A stretch of 64,000 nt of DNA from JBMNMU01 sp050953505. GTDB lineage: Bacteria; Bacillota; Clostridia; Peptostreptococcales; Anaerovoracaceae. Below, piece by piece: positions 1-8,772 of this stretch (position 1 is the stretch's first letter; each line of letters starts with the position of its first letter). The stretch lies in assembly GCA_050953505.1 (NCBI GenBank), contig JBMNMU010000001.1:1984001-2048000 (forward strand). The letters run 5' to 3'. A model generated the notes under the pieces. It did not search any database, was not told where the DNA came from, and worked only from the letters and a program-made list of their open reading frames with translations. The position numbers and the translations under genes were made by a program.

Positions 1-74
1 TTACGTTCACGAATAAGTGCCTTTAAGTCTTTCTCAAAATTCTCCTGTTCTAATAATTCCTTTAGTCTACTCAT
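1..74 (-). CDS. Partial small protein, N-terminus only
   Basis: A reading frame starts at ATG 72-74 on the minus strand and runs off the left edge of the window with no stop. It begins MSRLKELLEQENFEKD and is rich in charged, helix-forming residues. A good ribosome site (AAGGAGAG) lies about 6 bases upstream of the start. It sits 15 bases downstream of the four-helix protein at 90-521, so the two are probably co-transcribed. Only 24 residues are visible and no family can be named. Confidence 0.5.
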   Translation of the reverse strand, partial: MSRLKELLEQENFEKDLKALIRER

Positions 75-89
75 AAATCTCTCCTTTTA

Positions 90-521
90 TTACAAAAACG
101 CTAGTAGCTCATTCATAAATTCTTGCTCTATTTTAACAAGTTTCTTTGCCAATTCCAAGCTCTCTTGAGATGCAGCCTTATACTTATTAATATATTCGCT
201 AAGGGATTTAATTCCCATATGACAACCATCAATCATTATTTCAGCAATTTTGTGAGTATTATCATTCATCATTAATTTTATTTCCGTACTAATCCATGAA
301 AAAACCTTGGCTGTTTCTTGAGGGTCCTTCTCTTCCTCATGGTATTGATTTAATATTTCATGACACTCATCCCCAATGCTGATATGAATATCATTGTATT
401 TATTGATAAGCGACTTAAGCTCCTCATTTTCAACATGAGGCATCACTTGCTCCATACTATTTGTACCGGATTTACACCCCGCGTTTAATTCCTTTAATAA
501 TTTGATGGTATCTTCATTCAT
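90..521 (-). CDS. Small four-helix-bundle protein, ferritin-like (DUF2383-like)
   Basis: About 143 residues, predicted all-helical, with no signal peptide or membrane segment. The pattern of a short N-terminal helix (KLLKELNAGCKSG), then HVENEELKSLINKYNDIH, then two further amphipathic helices resembles the DUF2383/ferritin-like four-helix proteins common in clostridia. Histidine and acidic residues are scattered in the helices, but I cannot point to a complete di-iron site. I prefer the start at 519-521, because AAAGG lies 9 bases before it whereas the upstream ATG touches the ribosome site. Function is unknown; a stress or storage role is only a guess from the fold. Confidence 0.55.
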   Translation of the reverse strand: MNEDTIKLLKELNAGCKSGTNSMEQVMPHVENEELKSLINKYNDIHISIGDECHEILNQYHEEEKDPQETAKVFSWISTEIKLMMNDNTHKIAEIMIDGCHMGIKSLSEYINKYKAASQESLELAKKLVKIEQEFMNELLAFL

Positions 522-707
522 GGTTATCATCCTTTCAGTTTCTTTTGTGCGTCACTTTTGCTCGTTTATCGTACTAGACTAACTCGGCTAGTGTCTGACA
601 TATTGATTATTTTGAGAAGATGATAACTTTTTTATTCAATAAATGAACGGAAACTGCTTTTCTCCTACTTCCTCCTGCATTGTTTTCTTATGAAATTGTG
701 GTCGTTA

Positions 708-1577
708 TCAATATGCAAAAATCATATTGCCAAATCTTACTGAAACAGGCTTAGCTAGAATCCATTCGTTTGTAGTTTGATTGTCATAATAAAAGAGAGC
801 CCCATTGGTAGGGTCAACTCCACTTAGGGCCTCTTTAGCCGCTTTTATGGAATCCGCTCCGGCAGGCTTGTTGATCCAGCCGTTTTCTACAGGGGTAAAT
901 TGATAATACCCATCAATATTTTGATAAATCACGTTTCTTATTGAATCTGAAAAAGGCCCAATTCTGTTGAGGACAACTGCTCCAACCGCAACCTTTGCTT
1001 GGTAAGGCTCTCCTTGTGCCTCAGCATGGATTAGTCTGGCAAGCAAGTCCAAATCCTCGGCAGAATAGGATTCTTTGGCGCCTGACATATTTTGCGGAGC
1101 CGCCGGTGCTTTTGCTTTCGATTCTGGCTGAGTTGCTACTGGCGCTTTTGCTTTCACTTTCGGCTGGGGCGCTGCCGGTGCTTTTGTTTTCGTTTCCGGT
1201 TGGGTCGCTACTGGCGCCTTTGATTTTACTTCCGACTGGGCCGTTACCGGCTGAGTTGCGTTTGGTGTATTTTTCTGGCTTCTACTAGGGGCTGACCTTG
1301 ATACTTCAACACGCTCCGTTGCCTGCTCAGTTCTATTATGTATATTACTATCAGCAACACCGCTTTCAAGTTTAGATATTTTTAGGTTCTTATCTTCTTG
1401 TGATGCAACAGGCTGTCCATAATAATCTTCCCCTTCAATTTCTGCACCAATTAAGTCAATATCAGTCATATCGATAATATTGGAAAAAAATAATAAAGAA
1501 AAACACAGAGATAAAGTTGTAATTAAAAAAATTGACTTTATGATTACCGCGTTTTTCCTTTTGTCCCTTTTATACAT
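708..1577 (-). CDS. SleB-type cell wall hydrolase with Ala/Pro/Lys repeat linker
   Basis: A peptidoglycan hydrolase of the Hydrolase_2 (SleB/CwlJ) family, probably a lytic transglycosylase acting on spore cortex or vegetative wall. The N-terminus has a basic stretch followed by a membrane anchor (IIKSIFLITTLSLCFSLLFF). The middle holds a low-complexity linker with about four copies of a unit like KAPVATQPE/KAPAAPQP, likely spanning the wall. The C-terminal ~115 residues are the catalytic domain, with the family glutamate in LIHAEAQGEP and the motifs VGAVVLNRI and GALFYYD. The start at 1575-1577 is chosen because GGGAGG lies 7 bases upstream. The linker repeats are near-identical at DNA level, so copy number may vary between strains. 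Confidence 0.85.
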   Translation of the reverse strand: MYKRDKRKNAVIIKSIFLITTLSLCFSLLFFSNIIDMTDIDLIGAEIEGEDYYGQPVASQEDKNLKISKLESGVADSNIHNRTEQATERVEVSRSAPSRSQKNTPNATQPVTAQSEVKSKAPVATQPETKTKAPAAPQPKVKAKAPVATQPESKAKAPAAPQNMSGAKESYSAEDLDLLARLIHAEAQGEPYQAKVAVGAVVLNRIGPFSDSIRNVIYQNIDGYYQFTPVENGWINKPAGADSIKAAKEALSGVDPTNGALFYYDNQTTNEWILAKPVSVRFGNMIFAY

Positions 1578-1860
1578 TTTTATCCTCCCTTTATCCAATT
1601 ATTTGGCTTTTAAATCATTCTAATGCAATACACAGGAGGAATCCATTGGTAACTCTATGTAAGTAAGGTAATATCTTCATGTGCCATATTCATGTGTCTG
1701 TGAATTGCATTTTAGCCCCTTCTCTAAAACAGGTAAGGCCTAAATCAAAAAAACCAGTCATGAGTCTACTAATGAATTCTTGAATTTTAGCAATATATGG
1801 AGGAGCCTAGTCATATAATATAAAAACTTTATTAATTTGAAAGTAAGGAGATACAGGGAT

Positions 1861-3012
1861 TTGAGAGATTTGAGAGATTTAGGAAATTCAGATTATAAAA
1901 GCCTTCAAGTACCGCCATCATTAACATATGATCAAGCAAATTTAATTAATGGATTTCGTGTTTTAATGAGCAGGCTGGCTTATTTAACCCGCTTTTACAT
2001 TGTAGAAAGCATAACTGGGATTGGGAATCCAGAAGCTACTTATAATGAAATTTTGAAATTACCTGCAGAAGGAAATCAACTAGCAAGTACTGTCCCTGGT
2101 TTTACGGGTGATTTCGCTCCGGTAACAATAGCTTACCTTACCGCGTTGCAGGGTTTAATCGACGGAATGCTATCTGGCGATGAAGCAAAGGCAGATGAAA
2201 GTATTAGGCAATTATATGCAATCTCAGATGAGAATGCTAAGTACCTGGCCCAGTTAAGTCCTTATTGGGATGAAGACACATGGAGAGAATTGTTTTATAG
2301 CTATAATCAAGAGTTGGTTGCAGAAGTAATAGCAATACAGACTGGGGATTACAATAAAGCACTGGATATTTTCGAAAGGTTAATGATAATGGCTCTAAGA
2401 AGAGGAGACTATTATGCAGAAGGTCTTATCCATTTTCTACCTGAGGATGAGCAGCAAATACCTATCACGTACTTTAATATGATTACGGATTTTAGAAAGA
2501 TTCGGACTGAATGGGCCTATCTGACTCGTTTTTATATCGTAGCGAGAATTGTAGGACTTGGAGATGAAGGGTATGTGACCGAAAGGCTTTATGCATTAGT
2601 CCGTCGAATGAAAGATAAGTTTGAGCTGATTTTAGGAAATGAAATCGCAGAGGAATTATTAAATTTATTATCAATATATGTGATTATGGTAGAAGAACTG
2701 ATTAATGCAATTCTAAGTGATGATCAAGATAGGATACAAGCTCAAAGGGATGCATTGTATCAATTTTCTGACAGGCTATCAGCCTATCTTGGTAGTGTCA
2801 ACCCCTATTGGGATGAAGCGAAATGGAAGGAGCTTTTCGATAGGTCTGTAGAGTTGATTATAAAACAGAGCCTTGAGTTTCAAAGGAAGGATTATGTTGC
2901 AGCTATGGAAACCTTCCAAGATTTCCTTTACAATTCCCTTGCTATCGGTGATTATTTTGCACTAGGGCTGTATCAATATACATTAATAAATGGAAATAAT
3001 CCCATTTTCTGA
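1861..3012 (+). CDS. Internally duplicated helical protein of unknown function
   Basis: About 383 residues made of two homologous halves. Half one holds RLAYLTRFYIVESITGIG and SPYWDEDTWRELF; half two holds EWAYLTRFYIVARIVGLG and NPYWDEAKWKELF. Each half ends with a similar DYxxA...F segment and a GDYxAxGL motif. Single-unit relatives occur in Firmicutes and, as I recall, are often mislabelled acetylglutamate kinase; no kinase motif is visible here. No signal peptide is evident. The start is uncertain: TTG at 1861 has AAGGAG ten bases upstream, whereas an upstream in-frame TTG at 1837 lacks a ribosome site. The first codons are a tandem repeat (TTGAGAGAT twice). A hairpin terminator follows at 3089-3120. 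Confidence 0.6.
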   Translation: MRDLRDLGNSDYKSLQVPPSLTYDQANLINGFRVLMSRLAYLTRFYIVESITGIGNPEATYNEILKLPAEGNQLASTVPGFTGDFAPVTIAYLTALQGLIDGMLSGDEAKADESIRQLYAISDENAKYLAQLSPYWDEDTWRELFYSYNQELVAEVIAIQTGDYNKALDIFERLMIMALRRGDYYAEGLIHFLPEDEQQIPITYFNMITDFRKIRTEWAYLTRFYIVARIVGLGDEGYVTERLYALVRRMKDKFELILGNEIAEELLNLLSIYVIMVEELINAILSDDQDRIQAQRDALYQFSDRLSAYLGSVNPYWDEAKWKELFDRSVELIIKQSLEFQRKDYVAAMETFQDFLYNSLAIGDYFALGLYQYTLINGNNPIF

Positions 3013-3088
3013 TTTATTGTAATTAATTTTATTCTATTTGAATCCCTTTACCTGGCCGTGTCGACAGTTGTTCCGAGGCGTGGTATAA

Positions 3089-3121
3089 AAAACCCATGAA
3101 ATTTTGCTTCATGGGTTTTTC
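3089..3121. terminator. Rho-independent terminator (works on both strands)
   Basis: An inverted repeat AAAAACCCATGAA / TTCATGGGTTTTT around a short loop, flanked by A and T runs. It closes the plus-strand gene ending at 3012. Nothing else coding is visible between 3013 and 3426. Confidence 0.85.
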
Positions 3122-3270
3122 AATTTAGTTTGTATTGCTGATACGAAAATGGCGACCAGAATCTACACAATAACGCCTTGGACAGGCTACAAAATTCGGT
3201 ACATTTATGACCTCATCTCCATGGAGATTGTGGTAATTCTAATTAGATCATTAAAAAAATTGTAAAAAGC

Positions 3271-3298
3271 TTTTTGATTTTGTAATCTAGTGTATAAT
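3271..3298 (+). promoter_or_regulatory. Possible sigma-A promoter for the glycyl-radical operon
   Basis: A perfect TATAAT at 3293-3298 lies about 130 bases before the ATG of the glycyl-radical enzyme. The only -35 candidate at correct spacing is the weak TTTTTG at 3271-3276. A poor -35 would fit an activator-dependent promoter, but no operator was recognised. Confidence 0.45.
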
Positions 3299-3426
3299 GG
3301 ATGGGGAGTTTTTTGGGCATGTTACACAAAAAAACAACAACCCTTGGATAACTTTCCAATAAACGTTAATAAGCAAGATAACATATAAACTGATTAGTAG
3401 TTGAAAAATACGAAAGGAGGAACAAC

Positions 3427-5793
3427 ATGCTAACACCCAGAGTGAAAAAAATAAGGGAAAAGCTTTTAAATACAACTCCGACAATCACAGCCGAGAGACT
3501 GGTACTGGCAACTGAAGCATATAAGAAGTTTGCCGGTGATGCAATCCCTATTTTCAGAGCCAAGGTTGTCAACCACATCATGGAGAACATGACAACACTC
3601 ATTATGGATGATGAACTTATCGTAGGAACTGCAACAAATGCATATAAAGGAGCCAACCTGCACCCGGAATTCCAGTCAAGCTCATGGTATATCAGTGAGA
3701 TTGATGAGTTCTCAACAAGAAGTAAAGACCCCTATTATATTTCACCTGAAGATAAGGCAACGATTCTTGAAACATTGAAGTACTGGGAAGGCAAGTCAAT
3801 GGAAGACCTAGCACAGACTGTACTTCCTGAGCACACTCGTGAGCTTGAGAAAGACGATATCATTTGTGTAGGTCTTAAGAATGGTGTTTCTGGTGAAACC
3901 TTATGTGATCACGAAAAGATTCTGACTGTTGGAATTAGAGGGTACATAGAAGAATGCCAGAAAAATATTGATAACACAGTTCCACAGAGCATGGAGGAAC
4001 AAGCTAAGGTGGATTTCTGGAAGGCTTGCATCATTCAGGCCGAAGGACTTATCACTTACGCTCATAGAATGGCAGATGAAGCTGAAAGATTGGCTTCAGA
4101 CTGTACTGATGAGAAGAGGAAGAAGGAGCTTTTGACCATTGCAGAAAACTGCAGAGTCGTTCCTGAGAACCCTCCACAGAATTTTCATCAGGCGCTCCAG
4201 GCAGTATGGTTCGTACACGTTTATTTCTACATTGAGGTTTGTACGACTGCGTGCGGGTTTGGAAGATTTGACCAATATATGTGGCCATTCTACAAGAAGG
4301 ACGTAATCGATGAGAAAAACATCACAAGAGAAGAAGCTTTGGAAATGCTGCAATGCCTCTATCTTAAATCATGTGAAGTATATGAAGTAAGAGACAACTG
4401 GTATGCTACATCATTTGCAGGTTATCCCATGTGGCAAATCCTAGTTGTAGGTGGCCAGACACCTGACGGCAAGGATGCTACAAACGACTTGTCATACCTG
4501 TGTCTGGAAGCAGCTGATGAACTTCAGACAACACAGCCTGTCATGGCAGTTAGAGTCTGGGAGGAAACTCCTGATGAACTGATTAAATTTGGATGCAAGA
4601 TGATTCAGGAGGGACAAGCAAACCCTGGTTTCTTTAATGACGAGGTAGGAATAAAGATTGCCCTTAGTAAAGGAGGCACCATAGAAGAAGCAAGAGACTG
4701 GACCATCGTTGGTTGTATTCAGCCAGGTCCTGGTGGTGGCGGAACAGATGGGTCACCTGATGCAGGGTATGTTAACATGGGCAAGATGGTGGAATTCGTT
4801 CTACACAACGGTGTTGACCCTGCTACAGGCAAGCTTATGGGACTTGAAACCGGAGACCCAAGAGAATTCAAGAGTATAGAAGAATTTAAAGATGCTCTTA
4901 AGAAGCAGATTATACATCATTACGATTTAATAAGAACCGGCTACAACATGATGCAGAGCATTCACATGCATAGATACCCTGTAATCTTCGCATCAATGGT
5001 AACCAAGGGGTGCGTAGAAAGTGGTAAATCTGTGCAGCACGGCGGAGCACAATACTCTACTGCCGGGATGTACATTACAGGAGCTGCTAACCTGGCAGAC
5101 TGCATCGCTGCTGTAGAAAAATGTGTGTTCGAAGATAAAAGCCTGACAATGGACGAGCTGATTAGGGCATGTGACACTAACTTTGAAGGACAGGAAAGAA
5201 TCCGCCAGCTTCTACTTAATAGGCCTGAAAAATACGGTAATGACCTAGAGCACGTTGACAACATCTATAAGGATATGATGCATTACATTGCTGATACCAT
5301 TCAAGGCTGGAAAGACGCCAGGGGCGGACATTACAGCTTTGGCATTGACTCACAGACGATGAATCTTTCCCACGGTTCCGTTACGGGAGCTCTTCCTGAT
5401 GGAAGGCTTGCTGGTGAACCACTTTGTGACGCTGCTTCACCAATGATGGGCAGAGACATTAACGGTCCCACTTCTACAGTGAAGTCCGTCGCAAGCATTG
5501 CACCGGAAGGATTCGAGGAAGGTGCACTGTTTAACCTACGCTTCGACCCTAAAGGAGTTGAGGGAGAAAACGGCTTAAATATCATTAAAGGCGTTATCAA
5601 GACCTTCTTCAAGGATGGTGGCCAACATATACAGATCAATGTGGTGGATACTGAAACCCTCAAGGAAGCACAGAAAAAACCTGAGAACTACAAGGGACTC
5701 ATGGTTCGTGTAGCAGGCTACATGGCATACTTCACAGAACTTGATAAGAGCGCACAGGATGCAATCATCTATAGAACTGCTCACTTATCATAG
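3427..5793 (+). CDS. Glycyl-radical enzyme of unknown substrate (glycerol dehydratase/CutC-like class, CxQ variant)
   Basis: A 788-residue PFL-like glycyl-radical enzyme. The glycyl loop is clear near the C-terminus (RVAGYMAYF, Gly764), and the thiyl cysteine is Cys430 in VGCIQPGPGGGGTDG. Diol dehydratase, choline lyase and hydroxyproline dehydratase relatives carry C-x-E there; this protein has Gln432, so the usual catalytic base is missing. By recalled alignment to B12-independent glycerol dehydratase, the substrate contacts His164, His281, Ser282 and Glu435 are all changed, while the following Asp (GSPDAGY) is kept. It is therefore neither a standard glycerol/choline enzyme nor PFL. A strong ribosome site (AAAGGAGG) precedes the ATG. 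The activase gene follows 15 bases after the TAG stop and is in the same frame. Confidence 0.9.
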   Translation: MLTPRVKKIREKLLNTTPTITAERLVLATEAYKKFAGDAIPIFRAKVVNHIMENMTTLIMDDELIVGTATNAYKGANLHPEFQSSSWYISEIDEFSTRSKDPYYISPEDKATILETLKYWEGKSMEDLAQTVLPEHTRELEKDDIICVGLKNGVSGETLCDHEKILTVGIRGYIEECQKNIDNTVPQSMEEQAKVDFWKACIIQAEGLITYAHRMADEAERLASDCTDEKRKKELLTIAENCRVVPENPPQNFHQALQAVWFVHVYFYIEVCTTACGFGRFDQYMWPFYKKDVIDEKNITREEALEMLQCLYLKSCEVYEVRDNWYATSFAGYPMWQILVVGGQTPDGKDATNDLSYLCLEAADELQTTQPVMAVRVWEETPDELIKFGCKMIQEGQANPGFFNDEVGIKIALSKGGTIEEARDWTIVGCIQPGPGGGGTDGSPDAGYVNMGKMVEFVLHNGVDPATGKLMGLETGDPREFKSIEEFKDALKKQIIHHYDLIRTGYNMMQSIHMHRYPVIFASMVTKGCVESGKSVQHGGAQYSTAGMYITGAANLADCIAAVEKCVFEDKSLTMDELIRACDTNFEGQERIRQLLLNRPEKYGNDLEHVDNIYKDMMHYIADTIQGWKDARGGHYSFGIDSQTMNLSHGSVTGALPDGRLAGEPLCDAASPMMGRDINGPTSTVKSVASIAPEGFEEGALFNLRFDPKGVEGENGLNIIKGVIKTFFKDGGQHIQINVVDTETLKEAQKKPENYKGLMVRVAGYMAYFTELDKSAQDAIIYRTAHLS

Positions 5794-5808
5794 ATTGGAG
5801 GATGTTTA

Positions 5809-6744
5809 ATGAGCAAAACACCTGAAAGTGTTCTTGTAGGAAATCTTCAGAAATTTTCTATAGAAGACGGGCCAGGGATAAGAACAACGGTATTCATAAA
5901 GGGCTGTCCCCTTAGCTGTGAGTGGTGCCACAATCCTGAGCTAATCGACCCGCAGCAGCAGCTTATCAAGTCGCCAAACAACTGCATCGGATGTGGATAC
6001 TGCGTCAAGATATGCCCCCAGAATGCATTGACAATGAACTCGGAAGAGGGAGTTATAATTGACAGAGCTAAATGCGACGTATGTCTCAAATGCACAGAGG
6101 AGTGCTACGCACAGGCTTTAAGACCCGTAGCCAAACCAATGACAATAGAGGAAATACTCTACATAGCAGAGCAGGATAAAGGCTTCTATGATAACACTGA
6201 AGGTGGTATTACAGTTAGCGGAGGAGAAGTCCTCATGCACGGTAATTTTGTCATCAAGCTTATCCATGAAGCGGGCAAACGAGGCATCAATGTGTGTATT
6301 GATACCTGTGGCTTTGGAAATTCACAGACACTTATGGAAATGGCTCTCAAGGAAAATGTCACCAACATTCTCTACGATATGAAGTCCATTGACGATGAAA
6401 TTCACAAGAAGTACACGGGAGTCAGCAATCAACTGATCATTGACAACCTGAGAATGCTAGCAGAAGATGAAAGAACTGCAGATAAGCTGATTATGAGAAT
6501 GCCTCTCATTAAAGGAGTTAATGACAGCGCCGACATCATTAAGCGAACGGGTGAATTTTTCAGGGAAATCGGAGTAAAACGCGTGAATTTACTCCCATAC
6601 CACAACCTGGGAATCAGCAAGGCAAGAAACGTGGGCAGCACTCAGGATAAATTCCAACCACCTACAGAGGAACGCCTAAAAGAAATAGAGCTTTATTTTA
6701 AGAATGAGATCAATATAAGTGTAGAAATCTTGGGTGGAGTATAA
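5809..6744 (+). CDS. Glycyl-radical enzyme activase (radical SAM)
   Basis: A 311-residue activating enzyme that would abstract hydrogen from Gly764 of the upstream enzyme. It has the radical-SAM cluster motif CPLSCEWC near residue 33, followed by an inserted domain with two ferredoxin-like sets (NCIGCGYCVKICPQNA and KCDVCLKCTEECYAQA), typical of activases for diol/choline/hydroxyproline-type enzymes rather than the short PFL activase. SAM-binding features (GGITVSGGEVL) follow. It is co-transcribed with the enzyme; GGAGG overlaps the short spacer. A hairpin at 6766-6802 lies just downstream. Confidence 0.95.
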   Translation: MSKTPESVLVGNLQKFSIEDGPGIRTTVFIKGCPLSCEWCHNPELIDPQQQLIKSPNNCIGCGYCVKICPQNALTMNSEEGVIIDRAKCDVCLKCTEECYAQALRPVAKPMTIEEILYIAEQDKGFYDNTEGGITVSGGEVLMHGNFVIKLIHEAGKRGINVCIDTCGFGNSQTLMEMALKENVTNILYDMKSIDDEIHKKYTGVSNQLIIDNLRMLAEDERTADKLIMRMPLIKGVNDSADIIKRTGEFFREIGVKRVNLLPYHNLGISKARNVGSTQDKFQPPTEERLKEIELYFKNEINISVEILGGV

Positions 6745-6765
6745 AAAAAGTGGCTAGCCATTTCA

Positions 6766-6802
6766 ACTAGGGAGCAGGAGGCATTCCCTCGCACTCCCTA
6801 GT
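6766..6802 (+). terminator. Hairpin between activase and transporter genes
   Basis: Inverted repeat ACTAGGGAG / CTCCCTAGT with an 19-base loop and an AT-rich but not T-only tail. It may be a weak terminator or a processing site that lowers transporter expression. Confidence 0.45.
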
Positions 6803-6900
6803 TTATATAGTAGGAGGCAATCTCCTGCTACACAAAACACTTTAATACATTAAATCGTTTATACGAAAAACAATTACTGAAAAAGGAGATAAAATAGCAA

Positions 6901-8298
6901 ATGGAACATTATGGGGCATTGACCTTGATACCAGCGTTAGGTTTTCTTGTATTAGCCCTTCTTACACGAAAAACTATCACTTCAATCGTTCTCTCCGGCC
7001 TAGCCGGATACATTATTTACTACAAACTGGGTTTCGTAGTGCCGGCATTGGAATCTCTCGTAGATGCCTTTACCGATTGGGACAACTCTTATATTGTAGT
7101 AATATGCTTTTTATTCGGATGCCTTGTGCAGCTTTTGAGAGCTTCAAAAGGTCCCATGGCATTTGGAAATTTAGTAAGAAAATACGCAAATTCCCAGAAA
7201 AAAACCTTAATGGCAACATGGCTTGCAGGTATTATTATCTTTATCGATGACTATCTTAGCATATTGGTAACAGCGAACACCATACTTCCGGTTTCAGATG
7301 AACACAAGACTCCACGGGAGATGCTATGCTATGTAATTAACACTACGTCTGCACCCGTCTGTGTCATTATTCCAATTTCTGCTTGGGTTGTGTTCTTTTC
7401 CGGGATTTTTGAGGCTCAGCCTGAAACTGCTGTAATTGCATCCACAGGTATGGAAATTTATTATAATATTATGCCTTATTTCTTCTATCCCTTTGTATGT
7501 GTGCTATTTGTTCCCTTAGTAATATTGGGTATTGTCCCTAAATTAGGTGGAATGAAGAAAGCCTACCAGAGAGTAGAAGAAACAGGTAAGCTTTGGCCAC
7601 CTTCAAGCGATATGATGAATAGGGAAACAATGATTGGTGCAACGGGAGCCATTGCTCAGGAGGAAGAGACCGAGAAAGAGTTTGAACCAAAGCTTTGGAG
7701 TTTCATTTTACCTATGGCCATTGTCATTATTGTTACTATTTGGCAGGGGGATATATTAGTAGGTGTAGCGGCAGGTATCGCTTCCTGTTTACTTTACATA
7801 CCAGCAGGATTCATTTCTTTTGGAACCTTTTGCGATTGCTGCTACAAAGGCCTTGAGGACATGCTTTTCATTGCAGTTGTTCTTGTAACTAGCCTTTTCT
7901 ATAGGGAATCCATGCTACTTGTAGGTCTACCAGAGTACATCATCGAAGTGGCAGGTCCCTTTATGAGTGCTGCCATGCTGCCAGCAGTGGTATTCATTAT
8001 CGTTGGACTTATTTGCTTTGCAACAGGGAATATTTGGAGTATACCTGCGGTAACCACTCCTATTGTAGTACCTTTAGCTGTTGCCGTGGGAGCTCATCTG
8101 CCTTTGACCTTGGGTGCAATTATTTCTGCAGCTGTTTTCGGTGCACAAGCCTGCTTCTATTCAGATGTTACCTTACTATCCGCATCTGCATGTAAGGTTA
8201 ATAATGTAGATTACTGCATTGCGCAGCTACCATACATCATAATAGTATCTGCAATGAGTGTAGTGTTTTATATCGTTGCAGGATTCGCTCTCGCCTAA
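6901..8298 (+). CDS. NhaC-type Na+/H+ antiporter family transporter
   Basis: A 465-residue integral membrane protein with about 11-12 hydrophobic segments. It carries the antiporter-superfamily pattern: an acidic pair in the first half (IFIDDYLSILV) and FATGNIWSIPAVTTPIVVP in the second half. NhaC relatives exchange Na+ for H+ or for organic anions and amines (malate/lactate, tyrosine/tyramine types). Being third in an operon with a glycyl-radical enzyme and its activase, it most likely carries that enzyme's substrate or product. The start has AAAGGAG about 12 bases upstream. The stop is followed at once by a block of short repeats (8299-8411). Confidence 0.8.
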   Translation: MEHYGALTLIPALGFLVLALLTRKTITSIVLSGLAGYIIYYKLGFVVPALESLVDAFTDWDNSYIVVICFLFGCLVQLLRASKGPMAFGNLVRKYANSQKKTLMATWLAGIIIFIDDYLSILVTANTILPVSDEHKTPREMLCYVINTTSAPVCVIIPISAWVVFFSGIFEAQPETAVIASTGMEIYYNIMPYFFYPFVCVLFVPLVILGIVPKLGGMKKAYQRVEETGKLWPPSSDMMNRETMIGATGAIAQEEETEKEFEPKLWSFILPMAIVIIVTIWQGDILVGVAAGIASCLLYIPAGFISFGTFCDCCYKGLEDMLFIAVVLVTSLFYRESMLLVGLPEYIIEVAGPFMSAAMLPAVVFIIVGLICFATGNIWSIPAVTTPIVVPLAVAVGAHLPLTLGAIISAAVFGAQACFYSDVTLLSASACKVNNVDYCIAQLPYIIIVSAMSVVFYIVAGFALA

Positions 8299-8411
8299 CC
8301 CGCCAGCCATTAGTCCGAGAGATGATTGGCCGTGGCCGCCAGCCATTAGACCGAGAGATGATTGGCCGTGGCTGTGAAGATCCGGCCAGAGACCGAGGGA
8401 TGATTGGCTGT
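8299..8411. repeat. Direct repeat block, copy A of a dispersed repeat
   Basis: Two 36-base copies of a unit containing CCGAGAGATGATTGGCCGTG follow the transporter stop, then a third, degenerate copy with ACCGAGGGATGATTGGCTG. The same core appears as a near-perfect palindrome at 20909-20968, 12.6 kb away. The unit is GC-richer than its surroundings. No coding potential is convincing. Confidence 0.8.
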
Positions 8412-8430
8412 TCTAAATATTGTTATAAAC

Positions 8431-8469
8431 AAAAAAATCCTGTGATTGAAAAAATCACAGGATTTTTTT
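8431..8469. terminator. Bidirectional terminator between transporter and tRNA-Thr
   Basis: A perfect 12-bp stem AATCCTGTGATT / AATCACAGGATT with loop GAAAA, flanked by A7 on one side and T7 on the other. It serves the plus-strand transporter operon and the minus-strand tRNA. Confidence 0.9.
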
Positions 8470-8472
8470 GTC

Positions 8473-8548
8473 TGGAGCTACTGACAGGATTTGAACCTGC
8501 GACCTGCTGATTACGAATCAGCTGCTCTACCAACTGAGCCACAGTAGC
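8473..8548 (-). tRNA. tRNA-Thr (CGT)
   Basis: A 76-base cloverleaf on the minus strand with encoded CCA. The acceptor arms GCTACTG/CAGTAGC pair, the anticodon loop TTCGTAA gives CGT, and the T-arm contains GGTTCAAATCC. Its terminator lies directly downstream. Confidence 0.95.
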
Positions 8549-8671
8549 AAATAGTATAAATTTCTATACAGTCTATAAAAACTTTATCACTCAGTAAGCC
8601 GATTGTCAAAGGCTAAAATCTCTAAAACCCTCCTTAATTCCATCTTACAATTGCCTAGAAGCAATAAAATA

Positions 8672-8690
8672 GGAGCAGGTATTCTGCTCC
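8672..8690 (-). terminator. Terminator of the SLH-domain gene
   Basis: Perfect stem GGAGCAG / CTGCTCC around a 5-base loop, followed on the minus strand by TATTTTATT. It lies about 80 bases past the stop at 8773. Confidence 0.65.
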
Positions 8691-8772
8691 CGTTTGTTTA
8701 CTCCCTTCCCTAGAGGCTACCATGTCTTATAGGCAGATACGACGTTTTAATGAAATTAACTTATCTAGCCCC

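Noticed and set aside
995..1288. Plus-strand frame of 97 codons
   Set aside because: It is the antisense of the Ala/Pro/Lys linker of the SleB-like gene and lacks a ribosome site.
3427..5793. Calling the glycyl-radical enzyme choline TMA-lyase (cutC), which would have tied it neatly to the methylamine island
   Set aside because: The C-x-E motif and the choline-type active-site context are absent, and no microcompartment genes are nearby.
8299..8411. CRISPR array
   Set aside because: Repeats are adjacent and irregular, with no unique spacers of constant length and no cas genes.
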